DNA of 28,782 bases, from positions 1 to 28,782 of the forward strand of contig CAZJQI010000055.1 in the NCBI GenBank assembly GCA_964548275.1, given 5' to 3'. Each line of letters opens with the position of its first letter. The first letter of the stretch is position 1. The notes under the pieces were generated by a model. The model worked only from the letters and a program-made list of their open reading frames with translations. It made no database searches and was not told the origin of the DNA. A program made the translations under genes and the position numbers. Shown in pieces: positions 15,460-24,343 of the stretch. This DNA is from JAUVUV01 sp964548275 (lineage in GTDB: Bacteria; Gemmatimonadota; Glassbacteria; GWA2-58-10).

Positions 15460-16266
15460 GTGCGGATTATCTTTATCGCCGATATCTTTGGTGGCCCGGG
15501 ACGAAAAGTGGTCAGTACCCTGTTGCCGGACCTTATCAGGGAGAAAAAGGTAGACTTCTGCATTGCCAATGGTGAGAACGCCGCCGGGGGTTTCGGCTTA
15601 ACCCCGGCGATTGCCGAGGATCTTTTAAGCTTCGGCATCGATGTTATTACCAGCGGAAATCACATCTGGGACCGCAAAGAAATTTACCCCTACCTTGACA
15701 GCAGGCAGGAAATCCTCCGGCCGGTCAATTACCCCCCGGACAATCCGGGACACGGCACAGGTGTTTTCAGTGCCCGGAACGGAATTAATATGGGCGTAAT
15801 TAACCTTCAGGGCCGGGTTTTCATGAAAGAAATAGATTGTCCCTTCCGCACAGTGCTTCCTGTTATCGATAACCTGAAAAGTGAAACGAGTTTGATAGTG
15901 GTGGATTTTCATGCCGAGGCCACGGCTGAGAAAATCGCCATGGGTTGGTATCTCGACAGTCGGGTTACTGCTGTAATAGGCACACACACCCATGTCCAGA
16001 CCGCGGATGAAAGAATTCTTCCCGGCGGCACTGGATATATCACCGATGCCGGGTTATGTGGCTCGATCGACGGTGTGATCGGGATCAAGAAAGAGTTGGC
16101 AATTAAGCGGTTTATTACCCAGACACCGAACCGGTTTCAGCCCGCGGACAGCAATCTCTGGCTCATGGGAGTGCTCCTGACAGTCGATCCGACCACCGGC
16201 CGCACGGAGAAAGTGGAACGCCTGCAAATTCCCCTATCCGAAAATAAGGACCAGCCCTGCACCTGA
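15460..16266 (+). CDS. ymdB: YmdB-family metallophosphoesterase
   Basis: This 268-aa protein is of the YmdB/TIGR00282 family, whose Bacillus member hydrolyses 2',3'-cAMP and affects biofilm and motility choices. Metal ligands are all in place: D8 in FIADIFG, E39-N40 in NGENAAGG, N67-H68 in SGNHIWD, the His of VDFHAEATAEK, and the two His of GTHTHVQTADE. GTG 15460 is seven bases from AAGGAG. The linkage to rny suggests a shared role in RNA turnover, since RNA decay makes 2',3'-cyclic ends. Confidence 0.95.
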   Translation: MRIIFIADIFGGPGRKVVSTLLPDLIREKKVDFCIANGENAAGGFGLTPAIAEDLLSFGIDVITSGNHIWDRKEIYPYLDSRQEILRPVNYPPDNPGHGTGVFSARNGINMGVINLQGRVFMKEIDCPFRTVLPVIDNLKSETSLIVVDFHAEATAEKIAMGWYLDSRVTAVIGTHTHVQTADERILPGGTGYITDAGLCGSIDGVIGIKKELAIKRFITQTPNRFQPADSNLWLMGVLLTVDPTTGRTEKVERLQIPLSENKDQPCT

Positions 16267-16383
16267 AACCGCGAGGAACCTATCCTGCCTGGAACACGAT
16301 CATCGATCGGGACACCGGAGGCGCTCCCGTTTCGCAAAATAAAGCGTTAAATCGAGAACCAGATTTCAAGGGGAGTCAAGCGC

Positions 16384-17277
16384 ATGTCCGCCAAACTTAT
16401 CGACGGTAAAGCGATTGCTGAACTGATACGCCAGGAGCTTAGAGAGCGGATTGCCGCGCTGGATAAACAGGGGGTTAAACCCGGGCTTGCCTCGGTCCTG
16501 GTGGGAGAGGATCCAGCTTCCAAAGTCTACGTGGGCATGAAAGAGAAGGATTGCCAGGAACTTGGCATTTATTCCGACCCGCATCACATTCCTGCTGAAA
16601 CTACTCAGGAGGAACTCCTGCATTTGGTGGGCCGGTTGAATGCAGACAGCCGGATTCACGGAATTCTGGTTCAGCTACCCCTGCCGGATCATATCGGCGA
16701 AAAAACGGTGATCGAGACAATCAGCCCGGCTAAAGACGTGGATGGCTTCCACCCGGTAAACCTGGGCCGCCTGGTTATCGGCATGGACTGTTTCCGGCCT
16801 TGCACCCCGGCAGGAGTGCAGGAATTACTCGTGCGCAGCGGGGTCGAGCTGTCAGGCAAGAGGGTGGTGATTGTCGGAAGGAGCAATATCGTGGGCAAGC
16901 CTCTGGCGAATATACTGATGCAGAAAGCGGACGGTGCGAATGCCACGGTGACTGTCGCACACAGCAGGACCGAGAATCTTCCGGAGGTGGTTAAATCGGC
17001 TGATGTTGTGGTTGCCGCAATCGGCCGGGCGGAGATGATCCCGGGTGAATGGATAAAACCCGGCGCAGTGGTAATTGACGTGGGAGTAAACCGCGTGGAA
17101 GACCAGTCTGCCAAGCGTGGTTACAGGCTGGTGGGAGATGTGCATTTCGAAAGCGCAAGCCGGGTGGCCTCCCAGATAACTCCCGTGCCCGGCGGAGTAG
17201 GCCCGATGACAAGAGTGATGCTGATGAAAAATACTGTCACCTCCGCAGAAAAAACGCTTGCGAAGAAAGGTGCGTGA
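16384..17277 (+). CDS. folD: Bifunctional methylenetetrahydrofolate dehydrogenase/cyclohydrolase
   Basis: This 297-aa protein interconverts 5,10-methylene-, methenyl- and 10-formyl-tetrahydrofolate. The catalytic Y49 and K53 lie in SKVYVGMKEKDC. Other family blocks are VQLPLPDHI, KDVDGFHPVNLG, the NADP-binding GRSNIVGKP and TPVPGGVGPMT near the C-terminus. ATG 16384 has a GGGGAG site upstream. Its stop codon is followed by a single codon and then the proposed CTG start of xseA, in the same frame. Confidence 0.98.
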   Translation: MSAKLIDGKAIAELIRQELRERIAALDKQGVKPGLASVLVGEDPASKVYVGMKEKDCQELGIYSDPHHIPAETTQEELLHLVGRLNADSRIHGILVQLPLPDHIGEKTVIETISPAKDVDGFHPVNLGRLVIGMDCFRPCTPAGVQELLVRSGVELSGKRVVIVGRSNIVGKPLANILMQKADGANATVTVAHSRTENLPEVVKSADVVVAAIGRAEMIPGEWIKPGAVVIDVGVNRVEDQSAKRGYRLVGDVHFESASRVASQITPVPGGVGPMTRVMLMKNTVTSAEKTLAKKGA

Positions 17278-17280
17278 TTC

Positions 17281-18582
17281 CTGGAAATACAGGTTTACAC
17301 TGTAAGTGGACTTACGGCTGAAATCAAAGACCTGATCGAGGAAACCTTTCCGCCGGTCTGGGTCGAAGGTGAAATAAGTAATTTTACTCACCACAGCTCA
17401 GGCCATATGTATTTCTCCCTCAAGGATGAAGGGGCCTCCCTGCGCTGCGTGTTTTTCCGCCAGCACAATTTCCGCCTGAGATTCAAGCCGGAAGACGGGA
17501 TGAAAGTACTAGCCTTGGGTGAGCTTACGGTTTACGAGCCGAGCGGCCAGTACCAGCTTAGAATCGCCGAACTCAGGCCTGTTGGCATTGGTGAACTGCA
17601 GCTTGCTTTCGAACAGTTGAGAGCCAGGCTCCAGGCCGAGGGGCTTTTTGACCAGGAGCGTAAACGGCCGATTCCCTCTTTTCCAGCAGTGGTCGGAGTG
17701 GTAAGCTCGCCTACCGGTGCGGCGATCAGGGATATCATCTCGGTGATTTCACGGCGCTGTCCCCCGGTGCGCATCGTGCTTTACCCGGTGCGGGTTCAGG
17801 GCGAGGGAGCAGCCGATGAAATTGCCGGGGCAATCCGCGCAATCGGTGAATGGGGCGGGGCGGATGTAGTTATCACCGGCCGTGGAGGAGGCTCTATCGA
17901 GGATCTCTGGGCGTTCAACGAGGAGGTGGTAGCCCGCGCTATTGCCGAATGCCCGGTACCGGTAATCAGCGCCGTGGGCCATGAGACAGATTTCACGATT
18001 GCGGATTTCGTTGCCGATCTGCGCGCGCCCACGCCCAGCGCAGCTGCCGAATTCGCCGTGCCGGACGCCGCAGAGCTGCTTGCCAGGCTGAAAGCGCTGG
18101 CAATACGGTTGCTCAGGGTGCAGCAGAATAGATTGAATTACGGCTGGCAAATGTTCGACAGCCTGGAGCGTGGGCTTTCGCCGGGAAGGCTTCTCGAACG
18201 ATATAAATATTTGAAATCACAACAGGAATCACTGGCCCGCAGGCTTTGCCGGGCCATGTCTAACATACTGCAGGCAAGCTCTACCCGGTGGGAGGGTCTG
18301 CGTCACCAGCTTGCCGCACTGAACCCGGCGGCAGTGCTTGATCGCGGCTTTTCACTGGTTCGTACACCTGCGGGCGAGATAATCCGGGATGCACGGCAGG
18401 TGGCTGTCAGTGACAATCTTGAGGTAACTCTGAGTTCCGGGCTGCTTGGCTGCAAGGTGGAAACAGTCCAGCCTGATGTAGAAAAGCTGAAAGTTCCAGG
18501 CCTTCCGGGCCGGTTGTATCCCCCCGGGCTGAAAAGAAAAGCGGGAGAAACAAATGAGCCAAAAGAAAAAACAGAGCTTTGA
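17281..18582 (+). CDS. xseA: Exodeoxyribonuclease VII large subunit (non-canonical CTG start)
   Basis: This is the large subunit of the single-strand nuclease ExoVII. The family N-terminus, YTVSGLTAEIKDLIEETFP followed by VWVEGEISNF, is encoded from 17281. The only in-frame start-like codon between the folD stop and this block is CTG 17281, with an AAAGG site about ten bases upstream. The first ATG (17407) would remove 42 conserved residues of the OB fold. The protein has about 433 aa. The N-terminal OB fold covers about 1-100. The catalytic core includes VVGVVSSPTGAAIRDI, ITGRGGGSIEDLWAFN, VISAVGHETDFTIADFVAD and RAPTPSAAAE. A coiled coil follows. The last 29 nt overlap xseB. Confidence 0.93.
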   Translation: MEIQVYTVSGLTAEIKDLIEETFPPVWVEGEISNFTHHSSGHMYFSLKDEGASLRCVFFRQHNFRLRFKPEDGMKVLALGELTVYEPSGQYQLRIAELRPVGIGELQLAFEQLRARLQAEGLFDQERKRPIPSFPAVVGVVSSPTGAAIRDIISVISRRCPPVRIVLYPVRVQGEGAADEIAGAIRAIGEWGGADVVITGRGGGSIEDLWAFNEEVVARAIAECPVPVISAVGHETDFTIADFVADLRAPTPSAAAEFAVPDAAELLARLKALAIRLLRVQQNRLNYGWQMFDSLERGLSPGRLLERYKYLKSQQESLARRLCRAMSNILQASSTRWEGLRHQLAALNPAAVLDRGFSLVRTPAGEIIRDARQVAVSDNLEVTLSSGLLGCKVETVQPDVEKLKVPGLPGRLYPPGLKRKAGETNEPKEKTEL

Positions 18583-18790
18583 AGAGAACTGCCGCAGACT
18601 CGAGGAAATAGTGGAAAGCCTCGAAGATGAGCAACTGCCCCTGGAGGAGTCGATAAAGCTTTTTACCGAAGGAGTCGAATTGGCTTTGAAAGCCAGGGGA
18701 CAGCTTGAAGAAGGCGAAAAGAAGGTGCAGAAACTGATTGCCAGAGTGGAAGGCGATTTCGAACTGGAAGATCTGGATAAAGAGAACTGA
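18554..18790 (+). CDS. xseB: Exodeoxyribonuclease VII small subunit
   Basis: The 78-aa small subunit has the family pattern: SFEENCRRLEEIVESLE, then LPLEESIKLFTEGVEL and a C-terminal helix. ATG 18554 has GGGAG seven bases upstream inside the xseA end, so the two are translationally coupled by a 29-nt overlap. Several XseB chains bind each XseA and are needed for a soluble, active enzyme. Confidence 0.96.
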   Translation: MSQKKKQSFEENCRRLEEIVESLEDEQLPLEESIKLFTEGVELALKARGQLEEGEKKVQKLIARVEGDFELEDLDKEN

Positions 18791-18807
18791 CAAGGAGCGA
18801 GGGAAAC

Positions 18808-19710
18808 TTGGATATCAGGGCCTATCTCAGAGAAGAAAAAGAGGCAGTAGACAGGCACCTTGCTGATATAGTCGCCAGCTGGCCTGCTGCCGGTTCGGCA
18901 GGACACCGGCTTGCCGAGGCCATGGCTTACAGCCTGAACGCCGGGGGAAAAAGGCTGCGGCCGATTCTCACGCTCACTGCCTACAGGGCATGCGGGGGAC
19001 AGGGCGAGCAAGTTTACTCCGGAGCCTGCGCCCTGGAGATGATCCACACTTATACCCTGATCCATGATGACCTGCCGGCAATGGACAATGACGATTTCAG
19101 GAGAGGCCTGCCCACCTGCCACCGCAACTTCGGTGTAAGAAGGGCGGTGAATGCAGGCCCGGGCCTTTTGCTCGCCGCATTCGAGGAACTGAGCCGCTCG
19201 GCCGAGGCACTTGGATTGACTGAGAGAGAAAAGGAGGATGTGGTTTTGTCAGTGGCCGGGGCGGCTGGGGGGGGAGGGATTGTCGGTGGGCAAATGGTGG
19301 ATCTGGAAAGCGAACATAAAAAGGTGGACCGGCAAACCCTTCATTACATCCACTCCCATAAAACAGGAGCATTGATCAGGGTCTCCTGTACCCTGGGCGG
19401 AAGACTCGCCCGCGTGGATGGCACGAAACTTGAGGCTCTTGCGCGATACGGTGAAAAAATCGGTCTGGCCTTCCAGATCGTAGACGATCTGTTGGATGTC
19501 GAGGGAGATACGAAAAAACTGGGCAAACAGGTCGGAGCGGATCAGGCGCGGGGCAAAGCCACCTTTCCCTCGGTTTTCGGGCTGGAGCAGAGCAGACGCC
19601 TGGCTGCACGGGCGGTCGAAAAGGCCAAGGAGGAACTTCAGCGCGCAAAACTTCTCCAGGCTTCGCCTCTCGGTCCAATTGCGGATTTTATCCTTTCCCG
19701 CAAGTCCTGA
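18808..19710 (+). CDS. ispA: Polyprenyl (farnesyl/geranylgeranyl-type) diphosphate synthase
   Basis: This 300-aa trans-prenyltransferase condenses IPP with allylic diphosphates. GGKRLRP (46-52), the first aspartate motif DDLPAMDNDDFRRG (87-100) and the second DDLLD (226-230) are present, as are QIVDD and GKATFPSVFGLE. TTG 18808 follows AAGGAG at ten bases. One oddity: the usually conserved AILAGDALL block reads AVNAGPGLL, with Pro at the expected Asp (P118). The catalytic aspartates are intact. With dxs next door it forms the isoprenoid part of the cluster; chain length (C15 or C20) is not settled by sequence. Confidence 0.93.
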   Translation: MDIRAYLREEKEAVDRHLADIVASWPAAGSAGHRLAEAMAYSLNAGGKRLRPILTLTAYRACGGQGEQVYSGACALEMIHTYTLIHDDLPAMDNDDFRRGLPTCHRNFGVRRAVNAGPGLLLAAFEELSRSAEALGLTEREKEDVVLSVAGAAGGGGIVGGQMVDLESEHKKVDRQTLHYIHSHKTGALIRVSCTLGGRLARVDGTKLEALARYGEKIGLAFQIVDDLLDVEGDTKKLGKQVGADQARGKATFPSVFGLEQSRRLAARAVEKAKEELQRAKLLQASPLGPIADFILSRKS

Positions 19711-19847
19711 TCCATTCAAAGTACAAATTCCTTGCCCCTTTATTGTTGCCTGTTAAATTGATTATTTGTAATCATATAAAAATGAGCGTTTTTGATTAAC
19801 TCGCCCTGCCTGTCAAAAACTCGAACCTTTGGAGAAAGGAAAGGTGC

Positions 19848-21773
19848 TTGTCTGTGAATCAAGACTCGAAGCTCAGTAAAATAAATAGCCCAGAGGATGT
19901 GAGAAGACTCTCAATCGAGGAACTCAAGCAACTCTGCGGCGAATTGCGCAAATATATAGTTTCAGTGGTGTGTGAGTGCGGCGGCCATCTGGCACCCAAT
20001 CTCGGAGTCACGGAGCTTACCGTTGCCCTGCACCACGTTTTCGACAGTCCCAGGGACAAGATCATCTGGGATGTAGGCCACCAGTGTTACGTGCATAAGA
20101 TACTTACCGGGCGTCGGGAGTCGTTCAAGAAACTGCGCCAGGACGGCGGAATCAGTGGCTTTCCCGACCCGCATGAGAGCCCTTGCGATGCATTTGCCGT
20201 CGGACACGCCAGTACCTCGATCAGTGCCGCACTGGGTTATGCCACCGCGCGGGACATTCAGAGGGAAGACTATAAGGTAATCGCAGTGATTGGCGACGGC
20301 GCGCTCACCGGCGGACTGGCCCACGAGGGATTGGACAACGCCGGAGCAAGCAGCCGCGACCTGCTGGTCGTGCTCAACGACAATCAGATGTCCATCTCGC
20401 CGAATGTCGGGGCATTTTCCCACTACCTCAACGAGATTATTCTGGATCCGCGTTATAACAAGTTAAAGAAAGATATCTGGGAAATGACCGGAAAACTGCC
20501 CGTGGGCAAGGAACAGATCAGAAATTTCGCCCATCGGCTGGAGGAATCTCTCAAAAACCTGATTGTGCCTGGAATACTTTTCGAGGAACTGGGATTCAAG
20601 TATTTCGGGCCTATCGACGGGCACAACCTGGATAAGCTTATTCCCAAGCTCAAGTCGATCAAGGATCTGGAAGGCCCGGTGTTGCTTCACGTGCTGACCA
20701 AAAAAGGCAAAGGCTACGAGCATGCCGAGGAGAATCCTATCAGGTTTCACGGCACGCCGGCTTTCGATTCCACTACTGGAAGGTCTATCCCTGCGCATAT
20801 CCCGGGCTATTCCCGCTTTTTCGGCGAGGCGGCAGTTGAGCTTGCCGAGTCCAACCCCCGTATCATGGCAATTACAGCTGCCATGCCGGATGGAACGGGT
20901 CTGGACAGGTTCCAGAAAGAATTTCCAGACCGATTTTTCGATGTTGGAATCGCCGAGCAGCACGCGGTAACTTTCGCTGCCGGGATGGCCAAAGTGGGAA
21001 CCAGGCCCCTGGTGGCTATCTACAGTACTTTCATCCAGCGTGCGTTCGATATGGCAATAATAGATGTGGCCCTGCAGGATTTGCCGGTGGTTTTCGCACT
21101 CGACCGCGCTGGTGTGGTGGGAGATGACGGCCCGACCCATAACGGGGTGTTCGACATCTCGTTTATGAGTCTGATTCCCAACATGGTCGTTTCGGCGCCC
21201 AAGGATGAAGTGGAACTTCGGGACCTGATGTACACAGCCTTTTTGCAGGATTCTGCGCCGTTCAGCATCCGTTACCCGCGCGGCAGCGGCGTGGGCCTGA
21301 TCCGCAGCCTGCGATTCAGGGAACTGCCGGTAGGTTCCTGGGAGATGCTCGAAGACGGAGCCGATGTGGCTATCCTGGCAACCGGCTCGGTGGTCTATCC
21401 GGCGCTCTGGGCGCGCAAGTTGCTCGCCAAGGAAGGACTGAGTGCCGCGGTGGTTAACTGCAGGTTTATCAAACCCATGGACCGCGAGTTGCTGGATAGA
21501 ATTCTGGAGAAATTCGAGACTATTGTGACGGTTGAAGAAAATGTCCTGCGCGGCGGTTTCGGTTCGCAAGTCTCACTTCACGCCACAGGCAAACCAGGAC
21601 GCTATAACAGAATTTTCCATCTTGGCATTCCGGACACCTTTCTCAAGCAGGCCAAGCGTTCCACGATTCTCGAGCGCCTGGGCCTTTCCCCTGCCGGTAT
21701 CCAGTCATTTGTCAAGAAAGCCCTTCACGAGCGCGTAGATGAACATAGCGTTAAAGGCGAACCTCTATCATAA
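19848..21773 (+). CDS. dxs: 1-deoxy-D-xylulose-5-phosphate synthase
   Basis: This 641-aa TPP enzyme makes DXP from pyruvate and glyceraldehyde-3-phosphate, the entry step of the MEP pathway. The TPP/Mg motif GDGALTGGLAHEGLDNAG lies at about 148-165. The catalytic Glu is E370 in AEQHAVTFAAGMA, and DRAGVVGDDGPTHNG and the transketolase C-terminal domain follow. Two starts are close: TTG 19848 and GTG 19854, with AAAGGAAAGG upstream. I use the longer one without strong preference. The last 35 nt overlap nadK. The 137-bp spacer before it is AT-rich with a TATAAA at 19775-19780 but no clear -35. Confidence 0.97.
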   Translation: MSVNQDSKLSKINSPEDVRRLSIEELKQLCGELRKYIVSVVCECGGHLAPNLGVTELTVALHHVFDSPRDKIIWDVGHQCYVHKILTGRRESFKKLRQDGGISGFPDPHESPCDAFAVGHASTSISAALGYATARDIQREDYKVIAVIGDGALTGGLAHEGLDNAGASSRDLLVVLNDNQMSISPNVGAFSHYLNEIILDPRYNKLKKDIWEMTGKLPVGKEQIRNFAHRLEESLKNLIVPGILFEELGFKYFGPIDGHNLDKLIPKLKSIKDLEGPVLLHVLTKKGKGYEHAEENPIRFHGTPAFDSTTGRSIPAHIPGYSRFFGEAAVELAESNPRIMAITAAMPDGTGLDRFQKEFPDRFFDVGIAEQHAVTFAAGMAKVGTRPLVAIYSTFIQRAFDMAIIDVALQDLPVVFALDRAGVVGDDGPTHNGVFDISFMSLIPNMVVSAPKDEVELRDLMYTAFLQDSAPFSIRYPRGSGVGLIRSLRFRELPVGSWEMLEDGADVAILATGSVVYPALWARKLLAKEGLSAAVVNCRFIKPMDRELLDRILEKFETIVTVEENVLRGGFGSQVSLHATGKPGRYNRIFHLGIPDTFLKQAKRSTILERLGLSPAGIQSFVKKALHERVDEHSVKGEPLS

Positions 21774-22605
21774 GGATGCCGAGCAGCAGATAAACTGCTG
21801 TCTGGATCACCTGCTCGGCAAAGGGGTGAGTGTATGGGTTGACAAGGAGGTGGCAGAGATAGTCCGCGAGCGTTCGCTGCCGGTAATAGACAGTGAAGGC
21901 TTGCCTGAGGATATCTCGTTGATTATCGCTTTGGGTGGTGACGGGACCGTGCTTGGAGCCTCGCGCCTGGCGGGTACATCACAGGTGCCGATCTATGCGG
22001 TGAACCTGGGAAATTTCGGTTTTCTCACCACCAGTTCCCTGGAAGAGTTTGCCGATCATTTCGAGCGGATTCTCAAAGGTGAATTCGAGGTGGAAGAGCG
22101 TATGATGCTCAAGGCTGACGTGATCGGCCCTGAAGGTTCAGTTACAATCTACACTGCGCTCAATGACCTTGTCCTGCACAAAGGTTCGCTTGCCCGGCCC
22201 ATCGAAATCGATCTTAAAGTCGGAGACGACGTGGTTGGTATCTTCCCTGCCGATGGTGTCGTTATTTCAACGCCCACGGGTTCCACCGCTTATTCCCTTT
22301 CCGCCGGCGGCCCGATTCTCTTCCCCCTGATGAATGCAATTGCTGTAACCCCAATCTGCCCTCATACCCTGGCTGTAAGGCCCCTGGTGGTACCCGCCGA
22401 GTACCCGATTTTGCTTTCGGAGAAGTCCGGGCATCGTGATGTAGTCCTGACCGTGGACGGCCAGATAATCCACAAGGTTAGAGAGGAAGACAGGCTTCTG
22501 GTTACACGGGCCTCACATGTAACCCGCATGGTGAAACCGTTCGAGGGATCATTTTTCTTGCGGCTTCGTGAAAAGCTGAAATGGGGAGAGAGGGAGAGGA
22601 AATAG
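21739..22605 (+). CDS. nadK: NAD kinase
   Basis: This 288-aa enzyme phosphorylates NAD to NADP. The nucleotide motif GGDGT is at 66-70, then NLGNFGFLT, NDLVLHKGS, the substrate block DGVVISTPTGSTAYSLSAGG and the C-terminal PHTLAVRPLVVP. Its ATG lies inside the end of dxs (35-nt overlap) with only a GAGCG upstream, so it likely depends on dxs translation. In many bacteria tlyA sits between dxs and nadK; here it is absent. Confidence 0.97.
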   Translation: MNIALKANLYHKDAEQQINCCLDHLLGKGVSVWVDKEVAEIVRERSLPVIDSEGLPEDISLIIALGGDGTVLGASRLAGTSQVPIYAVNLGNFGFLTTSSLEEFADHFERILKGEFEVEERMMLKADVIGPEGSVTIYTALNDLVLHKGSLARPIEIDLKVGDDVVGIFPADGVVISTPTGSTAYSLSAGGPILFPLMNAIAVTPICPHTLAVRPLVVPAEYPILLSEKSGHRDVVLTVDGQIIHKVREEDRLLVTRASHVTRMVKPFEGSFFLRLREKLKWGERERK

Positions 22606-22612
22606 AAAAATT

Positions 22613-24343
22613 ATGCTGCAGGTTTTACGAGTTACCGACTTCGTTCTTTTCGGACAGGTTGATATCGAGTTCGGCGATCATCTGAACGTGATAACGGGCG
22701 AAACCGGGGCTGGTAAATCGATTCTGCTTGGGGCGGTGGAACTCCTGCTTGGCGGCGAATCCTCTTCCCGGTTGATCCGCGTGGGGGCCGAGCGCGCGGT
22801 GGTGGAGGGTCTTTTCAATCTTACCGCAGAGAGATGCTTCCAGCTTAAAGCGGCCGGTTTTCTGAATGATGAATCAGCCAGTGAGACAATAATCCGGCGC
22901 GAAATCTTCAGTTCAGGCAGAAGCCGCTGTTTTATCAACGGGACACTAGCCAACCTTTCCATGCTGCGGAGTCTGGGTCAGGAACTGATCCAGGTTCACG
23001 GCCAGCAGGAACATCAAATGATGGTCAAATCCGGCCGTCAGCTTGAACTGCTCGACACCTACGGTATCCTCACAGACCAGAGAAAATCTTTTTCCGAACT
23101 GCTGTCCCGATTCAGGGCGGTTGATAGAAATCTCGCCAAAATCGAGGAATCTATCCAGACAAGGAAGCGGGAGAGGGAACTGGCGCGTTTTCAGCGAGAT
23201 GAAATAGACAAGGCCGAGGTGAGCCTCGAGGAGCAGAAGGCTCTGAAAGAGGAACTGGCACTGCTGGAAAACTCTGAGCAGATCAGCGAAACAGTTTCAG
23301 CTATTTTAGCAGAGCTCGAGGGTGATGACCGCTCGGTTTATAGCGCGGGCGGGCAGGGGGCGACAGTGCTGGGTACGCTGGGAAGCTTGCGAAAGCTGGC
23401 TGCTGCACTTTCCGGGATAACCGGGAAAGCTTCCCCGCTGCTGGCCCAGATCGACGAGGCCCGTTTTACGCTCGAGGAAGTAGTATCAGGCCTGCGGAAC
23501 CTCGACGCTGGTATCGAGCACAACCCTGAGCGTCTCGAACAACTGCGTGCCCGTGAGGACGAACTCTACAGGCTGAAGAAAAAATACGGGCCGGAACTCG
23601 AGGACGTTCTCGCTTTTCGCGATAAAGTGGACCGCTTGCTCAGGGAGGGTGAGCAGCAAGAGAACGATCTGGAAACTCTGCGCTCCGAGCGTGACACGCT
23701 TTTAGCACGGCTCCAGCAAGAGGCGAAACAGTTGAGTTGTGCGCGTAAAGCCGCGGCCCGGAAACTCGAAAAAGAGGTGTCAAAACGCCTGGCCAGTCTG
23801 GGCATGCCAAGCGGCAGGTTCGAAGTATCATTCAAGGAGCCCGCCAGCGAGGATATCGAGCAAGAATACTTGACCAGTGGCGCAGACCGGATTACCTTTC
23901 TTCTTTCCACCAACCCCGGAGTACCGCTGATGCCCCTGTCAGAGGTGGCTTCTGGAGGTGAGCTTTCCAGAATCATGCTGGCGATAATAAGTTCGCTGGC
24001 CCGGGTGGAAGCACCCTCCATAATGATTTTCGACGAGGTGGATTCAGGGATCGGGGGCAAGGTGGGAGGGATGGTCGGCCTTTACCTGAGCGAGATTGCC
24101 GAGGCCAACCAGGTGCTGGTGGTTACTCACCTGGCGCAGATCGCCAGTTGTGCAGAAGTACACCTGATGGTGGAGAAATTCTCGCACGATGAACATACAG
24201 AAACTATGGTGAAAGTGCTCGACCAGGAACATCGGCCCCGTGAGATCGCGCGCATGCTCGGTGGAGACTCCAAGAGCGAAACCTCGCTTGCCCATGCCAG
24301 GCAGATGCTCGAGCGAACTCAAAAAGGAGCCTCCTCGAGGTGA
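22613..24343 (+). CDS. recN: DNA repair protein RecN
   Basis: This 576-aa SMC-like ATPase acts in double-strand break repair. Walker A is GETGAGKS (29-36). The Q-loop area has VHGQQEHQMM. A central coiled coil spans about 160-370. The signature SEVASGGELSRIMLA and Walker B IMIFDEVDSGIGGKVG lie near the C-terminus, followed by VVTHLAQIAS. ATG 22613 is seven bases after the nadK stop, with GAGAGG upstream. The stop overlaps the next start by 4 nt (GTGA). Confidence 0.97.
   Translation: MLQVLRVTDFVLFGQVDIEFGDHLNVITGETGAGKSILLGAVELLLGGESSSRLIRVGAERAVVEGLFNLTAERCFQLKAAGFLNDESASETIIRREIFSSGRSRCFINGTLANLSMLRSLGQELIQVHGQQEHQMMVKSGRQLELLDTYGILTDQRKSFSELLSRFRAVDRNLAKIEESIQTRKRERELARFQRDEIDKAEVSLEEQKALKEELALLENSEQISETVSAILAELEGDDRSVYSAGGQGATVLGTLGSLRKLAAALSGITGKASPLLAQIDEARFTLEEVVSGLRNLDAGIEHNPERLEQLRAREDELYRLKKKYGPELEDVLAFRDKVDRLLREGEQQENDLETLRSERDTLLARLQQEAKQLSCARKAAARKLEKEVSKRLASLGMPSGRFEVSFKEPASEDIEQEYLTSGADRITFLLSTNPGVPLMPLSEVASGGELSRIMLAIISSLARVEAPSIMIFDEVDSGIGGKVGGMVGLYLSEIAEANQVLVVTHLAQIASCAEVHLMVEKFSHDEHTETMVKVLDQEHRPREIARMLGGDSKSETSLAHARQMLERTQKGASSR

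Noticed and set aside
20463..21569. 368-codon minus-strand open frame opposite dxs
   Set aside because: It is a shadow of dxs caused by codon bias; no domain and no ribosome site.
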